Assembly (NCBI GenBank): GCA_964059195.1
Contig: CAXKWD010000007.1
Span: 23,075,023 to 23,139,022, forward strand
DNA length: 64,000 nucleotides
Direction: 5' to 3'
Source: Ectobius pallidus
Taxonomy: Eukaryota; Arthropoda; Insecta; Blattodea; Ectobiidae
Position 1 is the stretch's first letter; each line of letters starts with the position of its first letter. Position numbers and translations under genes: made by a program. The notes under the pieces were generated by a model, which saw only the letters and a list, made by a program, of their open reading frames with translations, was not told the origin of the DNA and did not search any database. This document shows positions 35,545-47,376 of the stretch, piece by piece.

Positions 35545-35895
35545 TTAAATTCGTTGTGGCTCTGATTTGCCGTGCTGCGAAGAACACGATACATACCTAA
35601 ACTCGTAAATAAGGGCATAGGCTTTCGCTCTGCAAATTTCGTTACTATCCTCTATGAATATAATACAAATGAGGTACACTGAAGGTTCTCTTCTAATCAG
35701 CGAGATCCAGTTTAGGAAGCCCCTATCACTCGCTATGATCATCCCGCATAACACTCTTGTCAAATAAGTTGCAGTGTAGCCAGGCTGTATATTATCTGGC
35801 ACTTGTGTATGAATAACGCATATAAAATACAAGGGCGTCTCTCGAATAACAAGAAATATCTCAGGAAAAGTTGCCACGACATGACAGGCTAACAA
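35545..35895 (-). other. 116-codon open frame of unknown nature
   Basis: This is the longest open frame in the window without repetitive composition, apart from the LINE reverse transcriptase. It begins with a hydrophobic segment (HVVATFPEIFLVI), has charged and Cys residues later, and ends near GKSEPQRI. I recognise no domain and no splice context. It could be a chance frame, an exon or part of an old element. It should not be treated as a confirmed gene. Confidence 0.2.
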
Positions 35896-36009
35896 TAAAA
35901 TCAGAAGAAGGGAACGCTACATGTATTGATTAAAATCCTTTGTAGCAAATAATTGTATGTACCATCCATTACATTCGTTGAAGGACATCCCTTTGTATAG
36001 CTTCTTCAA

Positions 36010-36340
36010 AATTAATAAAATCAGGTAAATTGGTGTAACAAAGTGCCAGAATGCTTTTGTTTAATCAGTGAAAATTGCAATTATGATATGCAGAAAATAA
36101 GTTATTTTTGTTATCGATCTCCTAGTTAAGCTCCAGATCGATTCATTAAGCAAGGCTTACGGAAGAACAAAGGTCTAGTTTGATAAGCATATGTGAAAGA
36201 ATATGTGGATAATGTTATATGTCAAAGCTACCTGTATTGCAACTTCCAAAGCCGTATTAGAACACTGCAAAACGATATGTTGCCATGAGAACTGATTTAC
36301 ATTTTATAAATTCTTTCTAATATATTACCATAAAATAGGC
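36010..36340 (+). repeat. 330-bp dispersed repeat, copy 2
   Basis: Direct-orientation partner of 31140-31466, a little diverged. Its right edge runs into a different repeat fragment at 36341. Confidence 0.75.
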
Positions 36341-36530
36341 ACTAAACTGAGCATTACACCGGTACCGGTCAACCGATTTGGTCCAATTTCAACAAGGTTC
36401 TTTCCATGGACGTTATAAATGTGTAACTTATACCAATTTTCATGAAAATCGGATAAACGTATTTGTGTTATCGCACCTACAGACAGACGGACGGACAGAC
36501 AGACATTTTCCCGTCCCCCACACAATGTCA
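36341..36530. repeat. Transposon-body fragment ending in a cagacagacggacgg run
   Basis: Contains ccgatttggtccaatttcaa and tttcatgaaaatcgg followed by a cagacagac stretch, a layout often seen in the 5' body of insect Helitron-like or TIR elements. The ends are not defined. Confidence 0.35.
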
Positions 36531-36534
36531 TTAA

Positions 36535-37035
36535 GCATCATTCTGGCAATTAATAATTTATTACTTAATAATATAAATGTACGCCTTTTTATTGTAAACC
36601 AATGTAAAATACTTTAAGATTTACCTCATACTAAGAGAAAGATTATTTCAAGATGTGGTTTGTACTGATGAATAATACTTGAACTAAAAAAAATAACTAC
36701 AGTATTTAAACACAAAAGAAGTTTTAAAGTTATGCGTGTCTGAATTTGTTGTAATTGTCGCTTAAACCTGAATGTGGCCAATTGTACTTTTCGGACTTAG
36801 GGAAGAATAATAAATTATCAGCACGTTTTCACAGATATCCGGAAAATTCAAGAACCCATATCCCAAAGATGATAACTGAGAAAACTTTCAGTACATTTTA
36901 ATCCCAACATCTCCTTTTACTCCTTACTGGTCCTGTCGTTACCTTCATCATCACAAAACTTGGAGGAATGCAAGGGCTGTGTTATTATTCATATTAGTGA
37001 ATTCAGAACCGCGAATTCTTCAGGAAACACCAGTA
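36535..37035. other. AT-rich sequence, nothing recognised
   Basis: No feature seen. Confidence 0.4.
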
Positions 37036-37039
37036 TCAT

Positions 37040-37260
37040 GGTGGCTTTCAGTGCCAAAGGTTGCAGGTTTTATCCCGGCCTAGGTAGGTGGAGTTTATTT
37101 GTGCATAAATGTGACAGGATATGTCTGTAGAATTGTAAGCTTGTAAAAAAACTTATGTGGGACAAAATTTCGACATACCGGCGACGGTCATAGGCTTAAG
37201 TTGCAGTACATCCCCGTCGTTAAATAGTCACTAAATGTCATAAATATGATAGGGACTACA
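37040..37260 (+). mobile_element. Possible SINE fragment
   Basis: Begins with a degenerate box-B-like block (ggttttatcccggcc), then a body with gtgacaggatatgtctg and ggtcataggcttaag. No second copy in the window, so this call rests on layout only. Confidence 0.3.
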
Positions 37261-37749
37261 AGACTCCACAAACACACATACATATACACTTACACACTTA
37301 ACCCTCGCGTGTCTAGCAAAGCTACTTGCATTTCTGAATCCGAAGTTTATGAGAAGTACTGTTTATGTAGAAACGTGAAGTACGCTATTTTTGTAATACC
37401 GGTATATTAGTTTGTATGCAAGAAAAGAACAATCAGATAAATTTGCGTTTATACATAATTCAGAAACCTGAGAAATACATTAAACGAATTCTACATAGTA
37501 CTTTCCATGTTTATTGCATCATTGCGTTTACAATTTTAATGGTCTTAGAAATTGAATTAAAGTAAACAAGATAATAGTTGGTTTTATGGTTATCTAACGG
37601 CGAGGGTGTACTATAACTTAGGCCTGTGACCGTAGCCGGCGTCCCGAAATTTTGTTCCGCAGGAGATCTTTTTTATTTAATTTATTATTTTCAATTACAA
37701 CTCGTGTTTCACCTGCAGGTATGTCACGAGGTATTTATAGTATTGGATG

Positions 37750-38010
37750 AGTTTAAATTTTGTTATTTACAATGTGTTTTATTGCGACTGGAGTTTGTTG
37801 TGAACTATTTTGAGGAAGTTCATTACACTCATGGTGTTTATGTGTGTCTTCATAACCTTTCAAACGACTGTAAATGTATAGATGTGGGCTTGTCACCTTC
37901 ATGCACACATAAATGCCATCGACCCTGTCCGGGCCGAATCCGAGACGTTGAGGACAGAGAGCCAATGTCATAATGACTAAGCTACCCAGACTGACGCAAT
38001 GAAGAGCCAT
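37750..38010 (-). mobile_element. Possible tRNA-derived SINE
   Basis: On the minus strand a box-A-like segment (tagcttagtcattatgac, about 37968-37985) and a box-B-like one (cggattcggcccgg, about 37933-37946) are spaced as in tRNA genes. A body with no known coding content follows. Both open frames spanning it are therefore suspect. Confidence 0.35.
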
Positions 38011-38199
38011 GGGATATTAAATTTTTCATAGTACCTCGTAGCCCACTTATACTGAGGATATAAATTAAATGGACACAGTGTTACTAGCTGAACCCGTAAA
38101 AATAATTCCAGTGAAATTTGTCACTCTTAATAAATATTTATTCTAGTCTATCTTATTAAAGTAATCTATATTCTCAGAGGTATTAGTGTACCTGAAACG

Positions 38200-38203
38200 T
38201 TTA

Positions 38204-38270
<67 letters not shown>

Positions 38271-38284
38271 TAACAATAATAATA
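38200..38284. repeat. (TAA)n microsatellite
   Basis: TAA array with two CAA interruptions near the right end. Confidence 0.95.
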
Positions 38285-38443
38285 CATTATGATAATAATA
38301 CCTCCCTTACTATGAGTAATTTGTCAGAAGAAGATAAAGCTTGACTTACTAACCTAGCTTCAACACTCTAGTTTTGTAGAAAATATTAATAATAAAACCG
38401 TAAATTTTATGTTTTTGTTTTTCTGAACACGGCCACAAGAAGT

Positions 38444-38690
38444 AGACTGCGAAAAAAAAGGAAATTTATGAACCCACGGTCCAATACTTGAAAGAAAAGT
38501 ACCGTATACAAGAAATATCTGTAATTGGACTCATGATTGGTAGTCGTGGAACAATCACCAAGATGTTCATGGACTTCTGCAGATCGTTCTGCCTACACAA
38601 ACATCTGTATTCTGAAATAAGTCTGCTCGTATTGAGGGACTCTGTGCAGATGATGCGTAACCATCTATATGGTCACTCTCGTACGTAATG
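38444..38690 (+). pseudogene. LINE-associated protein fragment (GLMIGSRGTI block)
   Basis: The frame contains YLKEKYRIQEISVIGLMIG, then SRGTITKMFMDFC, then LLVLRDSVQMMRNHLYGH. I associate this arrangement (IGLMxGARGTIxxxFxxFC ... SVxxLxNHLY) with the C-terminal region of LINE-type reverse-transcriptase proteins in several animal genomes, but cannot name the clade. Only about 65 codons remain open. No reverse-transcriptase motif is visible upstream, and the preceding bases look like decayed frame. A remnant, not a working gene. Confidence 0.45.
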
Positions 38691-38699
38691 TAGGTTATA

Positions 38700-41260
38700 C
38701 TGAAACTACATACAAAAGTACTTTATTTAATTTTCTAATAGAGTGTGTTTCTAGGATTAATGTTTTCATGTTTCATAGTTTGCATACTGTTTTATTTTGT
38801 TTCAGTTCGTTGAGTTTGTTGTACTACATATCTTTCTACTGTGGTTTGTTTTTCCCTGTTTGTTTAATTGAATGGTATTCTTTGTGTTTTGCAATCTGTG
38901 GTGACAGAAAGAAAATAATAAAACTAGGCTTAGGCAGATTATATTTACATAGATCAATTGGATATTTTAATTGCATTTCTTGTTATATTTATAACAAACG
39001 AAATGGTTTATAGATCGAACACGGGTGCTGTTATTGTTCTAGTGCTTTGAGCCTTACACTTACAGAGATATTTCAAATTTAAGAATGTAGTCATTTACAA
39101 TTAAGCTCACCGTTACAATCAATGGAAAAGATAAGAGCAAAAAAGTCATGAAACAGCTCCGTTATTTTAAAATCATAAAATTTTTAAATTTCAATTTAAC
39201 GTGTGTAATTTTAAAACGATAAATAAAAAATTACATACTGTACATTATGTTGTTAAAGTAAAATTAATCTGAAATAATGTAAATAAACGTAAAAAATTAA
39301 GGTTTGCCCAAATTTGATAAACTTCCTTGAATCCATATCCTAACGACGTTTGTGGAGCGCTCTTAGGCCCTCAAGGGCTTATTGTTGACACTTATCCGCA
39401 TTTCATTTCTTGGTTTGATTCTAATTACTCACTGCATGCTTAATTCTGTGAGTATTTTACAAATAATCACAAAAAATATAATTCGAGGTACGGATTATTT
39501 CAAGATAAATTTAGAAGAAAGTTTCTTGTTACATTATCTATGATAATCTTGCAATAAGGACTTTTCTACCGAGTATTTACGAAATATAAGCAGGGTTATT
39601 ATTTAATTATTGTAAGTAGTAACGTAGGTGGTATAATAATGTAGGCCTATTAGTTTACTACAATGGTAAAATACGATGTCATGAAGGTTATATTTAGTGA
39701 TATAATTATTTTTAATTTGATATTTTATTACCATATCTACGTCTATTAGATTATTAACTAATATTTCGTTATTTTATATAGTCTTATGTTATAGATTTTC
39801 ATTCGATAATTATATATAGGATTAAGAATTAAAATATAGCACACAGCACTTAAATAAACAAATGCTTCTTACAATTTTTACTTGTAGAACATCACAAAAT
39901 ATTATAATAAAGAACAGACGTCAGATTCAAACATTTCAAGAAGAATCCTAAAAAAAAGTGAATCTCTACAAGCTTTATCACAAAATGTCTTTTAGCAGTT
40001 AAAGAAATTTAACATGTGGGTTAATATGTGGGTTGAACGAAATATTTTATTAAATCACAACCTTTTTTTTTGTCCCTATTCCGTCTTATTCTAAGCCTTT
40101 CCCTTAATTATTTCAAGTGGAAATTTTCCTTAAAATCCCGAACGATACCCACAACTGGAAAGCGCTTTATTATGCATTCCACCCAATTTAAGTGAAATTT
40201 TTGTCACAGGTTTGTCTTTTGCATTTACATCAAAAATTAAAATTTCATATTATCATTGTAAGTATTTGAGTTATTAATTTAAAAATGCAAAAATAATATA
40301 ATCATACTCGAATGATCCTTGATGGAAAAAATACATAATTTAATTTCACCAAGACTGTTTTCTGATACCAAGCACGCTAAGAATTTCCCTGAATGAAATT
40401 AAAATAGTTTGCAATTTTGTAGACAAAAAATCCATAAATGTTTAAAAAAGTGTAATTCCACAAATATTTTAGAACAAAAATGCCTATTTCCCTTTACAAA
40501 TCCCTTGAAAACTCTTGTTGAAAATTTCAACTAAGAAATCCTTCATGTGGCACATTGTGATATTTCTTTAACGCACATAGCTATTTGTGTTGGTTGAGGG
40601 AATTAGAGTAGACCTATTAAATAAAAGAACGGAAATAGATTACGGATCTCAGAGTATCGATGACTTTTTATATTATGTTAATTAATTTCAGTTATATAAA
40701 TTTAAGTTGTCTTTTGTTTTCTAGCCATAATAGATTGCTTTGAATATCCGTTTATAAGGGGCAAAATACGGTATAATTATTCAGGATTGCAGTTATAATA
40801 CAACTTTGTTAAGAAGATTAAATCGGTTTGTTTGTTGTGAGTGACCGTTATGTGGAACCAGAAGAGCATCTTTCTTTCTCTCATTCAGCAGCACCACGTA
40901 ACACAAATCTGGGGTAGCGAAGAGAAGCAGATGGATACATAATCAGCTTAACCTTTATGCACTAGGAACGAACTAGTAAAGGATTAAGAGAACTATCAGT
41001 TCATAGCACTGAACTTCCTTACCAGTCTTCTATTTCCATCAGAACATGCACAAACAATTATCAGACACGAATAGATATTATATTCCATGCTGACCGATTC
41101 TTTACCGAGAATGAAATTCAACTCTCTAGAGACCATTCCGAGTTTGCGCTAAATGTGCAGCTTAGAGCACTGATGCGTAGCTACGTTTAGATGACTGTAT
41201 GATTCTAGAATAATTTTACAATGAAGCATTTATATTTTTGGTCCCAGGTATCGCTCCTCT
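38700..41260. other. AT-rich sequence, nothing recognised
   Basis: The open frame at 38669-39013 is hydrophobic and follows T-rich composition. I see no gene, repeat array or terminal inverted repeat in this 2.5-kb stretch. Confidence 0.45.
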
Positions 41261-41372
41261 TATATATTTTTAATTTGTAATTTCCACCTATGCTCAGTAT
41301 TAAAAAAATTAGAAACCTAACCTACTTTACAAAACATAACTTATCCTATTATAATTAACATATAAGTATGTG

Positions 41373-41818
41373 CATGGAGAATGATTAAGATCACAGATGA
41401 AAACGGAATGAGAGTATGTCCATTATGTAAGGGGGAAGAATCATGGTTTCATATTTTGGCGAATTGTGAAGGTTTGGAAAATTGGAGGGAAAAATATTTA
41501 CCATTATCTTTTATGGAATCAAATAGGGAGCAACGAAAATATTTGGAGTTACTGACGGGAAAGAACGTTGAGGAAGGCATTGGGAAGTTTTTAATGAAGG
41601 CGAGACAGCTCAGGTTTGAAAAAGCGACAAATTGGAGAGCGGATGTGGAGGGTGAGGAATAGATTTAGTTTGTGTTATTTTGTGTTTATATTTTTTGTTT
41701 ATTTTTTTGTGTGTTTTTGGGTAAGCCTGTACGGTCCATACGGACTCATGCGATTGTTTGCATTGGAATTTGTAAAAAGTTAATTACTGTAATAAACACT
41801 TACATTACATTACATTAC
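41373..41818 (+). mobile_element. LINE 3' end with (TTACA)n tail
   Basis: Includes the coding remnant at 41381-41662, a short 3'UTR, the polyadenylation-like aataaa at about 41791 and a (TTACA)4-type tail ending near 41820. It sits inside the left arm of the inverted repeat described above. Confidence 0.65.
41381..41662 (+). pseudogene. LINE polyprotein C-terminus with CCHC-type zinc knuckle
   Basis: Near the start it reads RVCPLCKGEESWFHILANCE, a C-x2-C-x8-H-x4-C motif. This is the zinc knuckle found at the C-terminus of many LINE ORF2 proteins (for example the pattern CPLCxxxESxxHILxxCP). Charged helices follow up to the stop at 41660-41662. The rest of the polyprotein is missing because of 5' truncation, which is normal for LINE copies. 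The open frame starts within the element, so the first Met is not a true start. It would bind nucleic acid in the parental protein; this copy is inert. Confidence 0.65.
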
Positions 41819-42334
41819 ATTTGTATAGAAATGAAAAACCTTGCATAAACAATAAACTGGTCATAAATATTACTTATAATTCTTAAAGCTTTTAAATTGT
41901 GTTGAAAGTCCATAGAATAAAAGTCTTGTAGGAAAATGCAGATGTTGTCTTCCACGCGTTTCGACGATAACTTCACAGAAATTTCATAGAATATTCCCAA
42001 TATGGCAAGATGATATTTATGCTTTATATTTTCATTAATATAGACCTGAAGATCACGTATTATCTTCGAAACGCGTAGAAGACAACATCTGCATTTTCGA
42101 ACAAGACTTTTATTCTATGGACTTTAAATACAATTTTTTAACAGTTTTAAGATTTATTAGTAACATTAATGACTAATTTATTGTTCATACAAGGTTTTAT
42201 AATTTTAGACTATTAGCTTATGCTACTTATATGTTAATTATTATAAGTTATGTTTTGTAAAGTAGGTTAGTTTTCCAATGTTTGTTAAATACTGAGCATA
42301 GGTGGAAATTATAAATTAAAAATAAATAAAGCTC

Positions 42335-45180
42335 AGTACAGGAAAATGAAAATAATTGAAATCGCTCTTACAGTTCCGTATAAAGTGAAATCATTTTGTA
42401 AAATCCAATAAAACCCAAGAGAACAATAAAAGATTATCAAGGGTGAAATCAGGAACAGTTAATAGAAAATCATAATAATGTAATTCAACTAGAATAATTT
42501 CAGAAAAGATGAACAATTATTCTAACTGAAGTCAATTTTTTGTGTTCTATCAACTTTAATTTTCATACATTAGGAAATCAGTACCACATCATTCAATATT
42601 TACTTCTGTATTACTTCTCAGTTTTTCTTCCTACCTAAACACTAGTATCCAGACCTTTCTCATCCTGCTATTATAAACCACATCCATTTCTTTCAAAGGT
42701 TACAAAAATTAATTCTATTTATTTTTATCCCTTTTATTAGACTGTCCTCCACCTATCTTCACCCATCCCTTTCATTTATAGGTCTACTTAACTTGCTTAA
42801 TCTCATGTTTGTTTTCTGTTTTCGTCTCTTCGTCACATACACTTCTTAATTAACGAAATGTACCTTTCTACAGGGTAATTTACTTTCTCCCATACGCTAA
42901 TTATTTATTTTGTGAGTCTACATAAAATTAAGCTGGTTGTTTTTTTTTCAGTCATTCAGTATTCATCTTTCAACTGTTACTTATTTCTCTCACACTGGTG
43001 CTTTATCCCATACCTCTTCTCTATTTTACGTATTTTTTCATTTTTTAAAAGTTTCCTACTTTCTCATTTTATGTTTCTTTTCTTACTTGTATTTCTTGAT
43101 TTTATTCATATTTCCATTCTTTCGCTTCTCTATTTTTTAGTTTGTTTGCTTCACTAACTTGCTTTGTATTTTCTTGGTTTACTTATTTATTTATCTATCT
43201 ATCTATCAACTTATCTATCTGCTTGTATCCATTCTTTCTATAACTTTTCTTTTAATGCAATCCCTTTGCATCCTTTCATTTTCCTTCAGATCCTGCATAT
43301 AATTTACATTTAACGGGAACTTATCTTTATATCCTTTTCTCTCTTCCACAGTTTTTGTTTTCAATCTCTTTCGTTCCCTAACTTTCCATTTCCTGTTACA
43401 TAATCTCAGTTTATTGACATTCTTTTCTTCTCACTATTTTACTCCTTATGTTCACATTCATTTTCATTTGTTCCTTTCTCGCCATTTAGAAACACAGTTG
43501 GTATGTAATCTTGCAGCGTTAGGAATGGCATCACAACAGTGAGAATAACATTCCTTATGAAGGCAGGCGGATATGTTAGTATTGCAGGAAAACCCAGGCA
43601 AGGAAACAGTGGAAGGAGGCCTAGGGAGGAGTGCAACTTCCCCTTTGCAGGAAGAGAAGGGTTTCATTTCATTGATCCCAACAACGGGAGGGGGGAGAAG
43701 TAGATAATTCAGATAGACGGTACCAAGATTTCGTATGACACACGCATCCATCCTTCCACCAATTCGCCCATCTATCCATCAGATTCCCTACCAATCCACC
43801 GTTCATATAAATTCCCTCGTCCAAAGTAATTAATGCTATCGTCCAAGTATTTTTCACTGGACGAGAAATAGGCCTAATGACTGATTCGTTAAAATTTTAG
43901 ACGCTTCCATACCATTTTCTCACTCTATGCCTCTTCGGCTAGACTTAATAGTCAGCTTTTAATTAGACTCAAAGGTTTGCAGGTTTGCAGGTTCAAATTG
44001 AACCGATTGTGAGGGTTATTAAAAGCTGTAGTATGTATGTCTTTTCTGTTATTACCACTTGCACTACTTAGCGATTACCGTTATTATTTAAATATATTTT
44101 TATAATATTAATGCACCTAGCAAGCCTTTTATGCCAATTTAAAAAGATACTCGTTGAAGGGGTCGCTTACCTGCTAGAATATCTGTTCAGTTTTGGCGAA
44201 TATTGCTACGTTTTGAATTTCATTAATTAACAGGTACATTTTTTCCTTGCATGGCCTCTGTTATTATTCTTATTAATATTCTGGTTCTTATTTTTCATCT
44301 AGATATTCATGCCATACTTCACCAGTAGTCTATTTTTGTGAGAGTAATTTCCCTTAGTGCCTTCCTTCTGTTTCGCATGTTTCTATTGGACAAATCATTT
44401 CCTTTTAACAATACTCTTATAAATAATAAAATCAACAATATCAATAACAATAATAATGACAGTTAAAATATAGTGGCATGGAGATATTAACTATATTTTT
44501 TCCCTTTTCAGCGTGATCCATGATTCTTCAACTAAAGTAATATAGAAAATGGAATAGGAAAAGCTATAAACAATAAATATGGATTACTTTTGTATCAATT
44601 TCTCGACTTATCTACGGCTGAAGAACTTTGAGGGTAAGAGTTTAAGGCAGACGTAAATTCAGCGAGACAGCAGGCGAACGCCCTGGATTTATACGCTACA
44701 TAAGGCCATTGCATTCTGAGCTATCAGTTTTGTAGGGCAGAGTAGTAAGAAAAAGTTTTCACAAGTTTGAGTTTTATTATGCTGGATTTAGATTTGCTAT
44801 GGAGTCACACACCAGCCAGTCAGAGATGTAAAATAAATTGCTATGTGTTAGTCATGGCAAGTGATAAAACTGAATTGGATAAACTCTCCTCTCTTGACTA
44901 ACTCTACCCCAATTCAATTACACCAGAGTCATTTTCCGATCCTTTAAGTTTATGGTTCTGGAATCGAACGAATTTTCTTTTCTTCCAACTTGTGAATAGC
45001 GTTTCCAATTTTACAGCCAAAACAAAAACCACGTTCTAAAGGCTTATAATACACAGGAAATGTCCTAGTGGTGCCAGTATCCGGGTACTTTAGTTTAATG
45101 TTTAATAGGCTATTCCAGATAATGGAGTATTCAATTGGTGATACAGGTGACACATAAGCATTTCAAAGGTTATGTTTTTT
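42335..45180. other. Non-coding stretch, pyrimidine-rich in the first half
   Basis: From 42640 to 43480 the plus strand is rich in C and T with ctatctatctat at about 43195. This generates hydrophobic frames (42912-43157, 42937-43140) that I do not accept as genes. From 43480 to 45180 I see no domain, terminal repeat or tRNA-like box. Confidence 0.45.
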
Positions 45181-45184
45181 ACTC

Positions 45185-45800
45185 ATGTTTTAATTAAATA
45201 AATAAATAAATAAGCCCGTCACAATCCCTTATAGGGCAAGGGCCTCCTACCATGGTAGGGCTGGCTCTGTTTTACTCTCCCAAGGTGAGCTATTTCCTTG
45301 GAGAGTTGGGTTTTTGCCTCCTGGTGGGTTAAGACCTATATATTAACAACACTTTCCTAGGACACTGTTTTCCTAATGCATTAAATGCTCTATCATTTGT
45401 TTTCAGTTCACTTTTTCTGTGACCTATCCTGAACATCTCGTTTCTGCCTCCTCCCTGAACTCTTCTTCCTTTCCTAGATCACTGTTTTCCTAATGATTTA
45501 AATGTTTTATCACTTGTTTCCAGTACACTCTTTCTTTGGCCTGTCTTGTCCATCTCATTCCTAACTCCTCCCTGAATTCGTCCTCCCATCTGCGTCGAGG
45601 TCTGCCTCTGCTTCTTTTACCCTTCTTCTGGTCCCAAACAGTTGTTGCATACGCCCATCTTTCTTGATTCATTCTGATGACGTGACCTCCCCAATTCCAT
45701 TTGGTTTTTCTTACAACAATCGCTACGTTTTCCAGTTCACTTCTTTTTCTTAACTCCTCATTTCTTATCCTGTCCCTTAGATTTATTCCCAACAGTTTTA
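45185..45800 (-). pseudogene. LINE ORF2 C-terminus and 3'UTR
   Basis: The minus-strand frame from 45792 reads KTKWNWGGHVIRM, then KGKRSRGRPRRRWEDEFREE and ends KQVIKHLNH. The order W-x-GHV-x-RM ... RSRGRPxxRWxD ... W is the standard end of many insect endonuclease/reverse-transcriptase LINE polyproteins. The 3' part has a (TTTA)n tail at about 45196-45213. A tandem duplication of about 118 bp (45352-45470 and 45472-45590) covers the end of the coding region. The duplicated unit lies beyond the stop and is not translated in frame. Catalytic domains are missing. Confidence 0.75.
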
Positions 45801-45804
45801 CTTT

Positions 45805-46085
45805 TATGTTATTTTATTATATTTATAAACAGCCAATTCCAGATGTTTATAATTTATTACACTATAAACTAAACTATAAGCCCACATATACTGGAATTTA
45901 ATAATATCTAGCGATAATCCCATAGCATGGCGTTATTGATAATGATGAATTTGGATTATTTTCTGAGGACTTATGAACAACAATTCTGATTATTTACTTG
46001 CTTGCAAAGTAACTATGGATTCTGTAGCACCACAATAAAAGTATAACAATATTTGTTCGTCTAATTATTTTAAGATTTTTCGAAC
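45805..46085. other. AT-rich sequence, nothing recognised
   Basis: No feature seen. Confidence 0.4.
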
Positions 46086-46089
46086 ATTC

Positions 46090-46180
46090 TTTCTTTAGTT
46101 ATTTATTCTTTTCTTTGTTTCTTTCTGTAACCAATTTACCTCTCCTTTAAAAGGTCTTACATTGCAATGCCTGCAAGGCT
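46090..46180 (-). mobile_element. Possible SINE tail fragment
   Basis: On the plus strand a tttcttt-type tail is followed by tttacctctcctttaaaagg. The resemblance is to the minus-strand reading of the long SINE at 55425 (tttacctctcccttttagga). Only the 3' end is recognisable. Confidence 0.35.
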
Positions 46181-46184
46181 GATC

Positions 46185-47070
46185 TTTGTTTCTCACATAT
46201 ATTCACATATATTATCTTTCTTTCTCACATATATTCAGAGATGACAGTAGGAGGACTCCCTGACGTGAGACCAGCATGACGCAGGTTCAACTTCTAGGAC
46301 AAGACAAACTTCTACAGGCAATGGACAGTGAACGTTAGGGGTCTTTTTCCAAAGGAGCCACGAGCTGCTTGCAGTAACGAAGCTCTAACCATGAGCTCTT
46401 TTACAGCCACGGGCCTAAAGTTCCATGAAAATAGGAAGACCCCACCAAGATTTGAGCCCGCAACTGCTTGCACCGTAAGCACAAATTTTGAGTGACGAAT
46501 TATATATTATTCATGCCTAAATCATACAAATTTTCGAAATTGTTGTCAAATACCGCTTTTATACTAAGCAACGTTGCAATCCGAATCGAGTAGGTGACGA
46601 CGTTACACCTGGGGGGACAATGAAGTATTAAAGAAGTAAGTTAATAATTCATTCTCAGAAACAAAGAGGATAACTGTAACACTGACAAATAATTTTTTAG
46701 TTTACTAAACGTTTTGAGGCGTTTTAAGTCCAAAACTATTTTTCATAAGAATGTGTAAGTGTGTAGCTCAAAAACGGATAGCCCTCTAGAACCATATACT
46801 TAATGTTTATCATTTTACGTGATACGAAATTGTTCTCTTAACATATTGATGTATCTGAAAGATAAACATCTTCTAGAAAACCACATTATTATACCTGTGG
46901 TCTAAATCTAGAATAATATTTGGATATCTGAGTAGGGTAACAAGCTAAAACCAAGTTTTTATTTCTTTTCAGGACAAATTTTACTTTACATAATTCAACA
47001 TATCTACAGTTAGTGAGATAAAACTGAATACCTGTAACTAATATCAATAAACATCTTGGTCAACTTAAAA
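46185..47070. other. Unassigned sequence
   Basis: A patch at 46250-46480 is less AT-rich and includes a box-B-like atttgagcccgc on the minus side, but no complete tRNA-like unit can be drawn. The rest is featureless. Confidence 0.4.
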
Positions 47071-47077
47071 CCTTATA

Positions 47078-47341
47078 ATGAAAAAAAAAAAAACATCAGA
47101 GTTAGACGCAACCACACAGGCGCAGAATAGTTCTCGTTCCTCAAAACATACATCACGAGACAATAAGCAGCTTTCACAAAGACTCGGACGAAGTTCATTG
47201 AGTTCACATAACCGTGTTTTGAATGCTCTTCACGTTTGCGACGTTACAACTTTTCAAGATAGAATCAAAAGAGCAAAACAAAAGGAGGTAAACAATTCTA
47301 CTTTTTCTGTACTGTGGGTATGGAATCTCACAAACTGTTGA
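47078..47341 (+). other. Open frame of unknown nature, Ser/Lys-rich
   Basis: An 87-codon frame with polar composition (NSSRSSKHTSRDNKQLSQRL). After VTTFQDRIKRAKQKE there is aggaggtaaac, which resembles a 5' splice donor, so a coding exon ending at about 47287 is conceivable. No acceptor site, domain or neighbouring exon could be recognised. The hAT-type element at 47377 lies just downstream. Confidence 0.2.
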
Positions 47342-47376
47342 GTATGACGTGAGTAACGAAGGTAATCAATAATTAC

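Larger units (their letters stand above)
41262..42330. mobile_element. Long inverted repeat interrupted by a LINE insertion
   Basis: The left arm exists in two pieces, 41262-41372 (taatttccacctatgctcag ...) and 41820-41960 (... gaaagtccatagaataaaag, gcagatgttgtcttccacg). The right arm at about 42075-42330 carries the complements in continuous order. The 41373-41818 piece has no partner in the right arm, so it came later. Arms are about 250 bp, the central spacer about 115 bp. No definite target duplication could be read. Confidence 0.7.

Noticed and set aside
42912..43157. Hydrophobic open frames that look like membrane proteins
   Set aside because: They follow pyrimidine-rich DNA, which encodes Phe/Leu/Ser in any frame, and overlap each other. 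No start context or domain.
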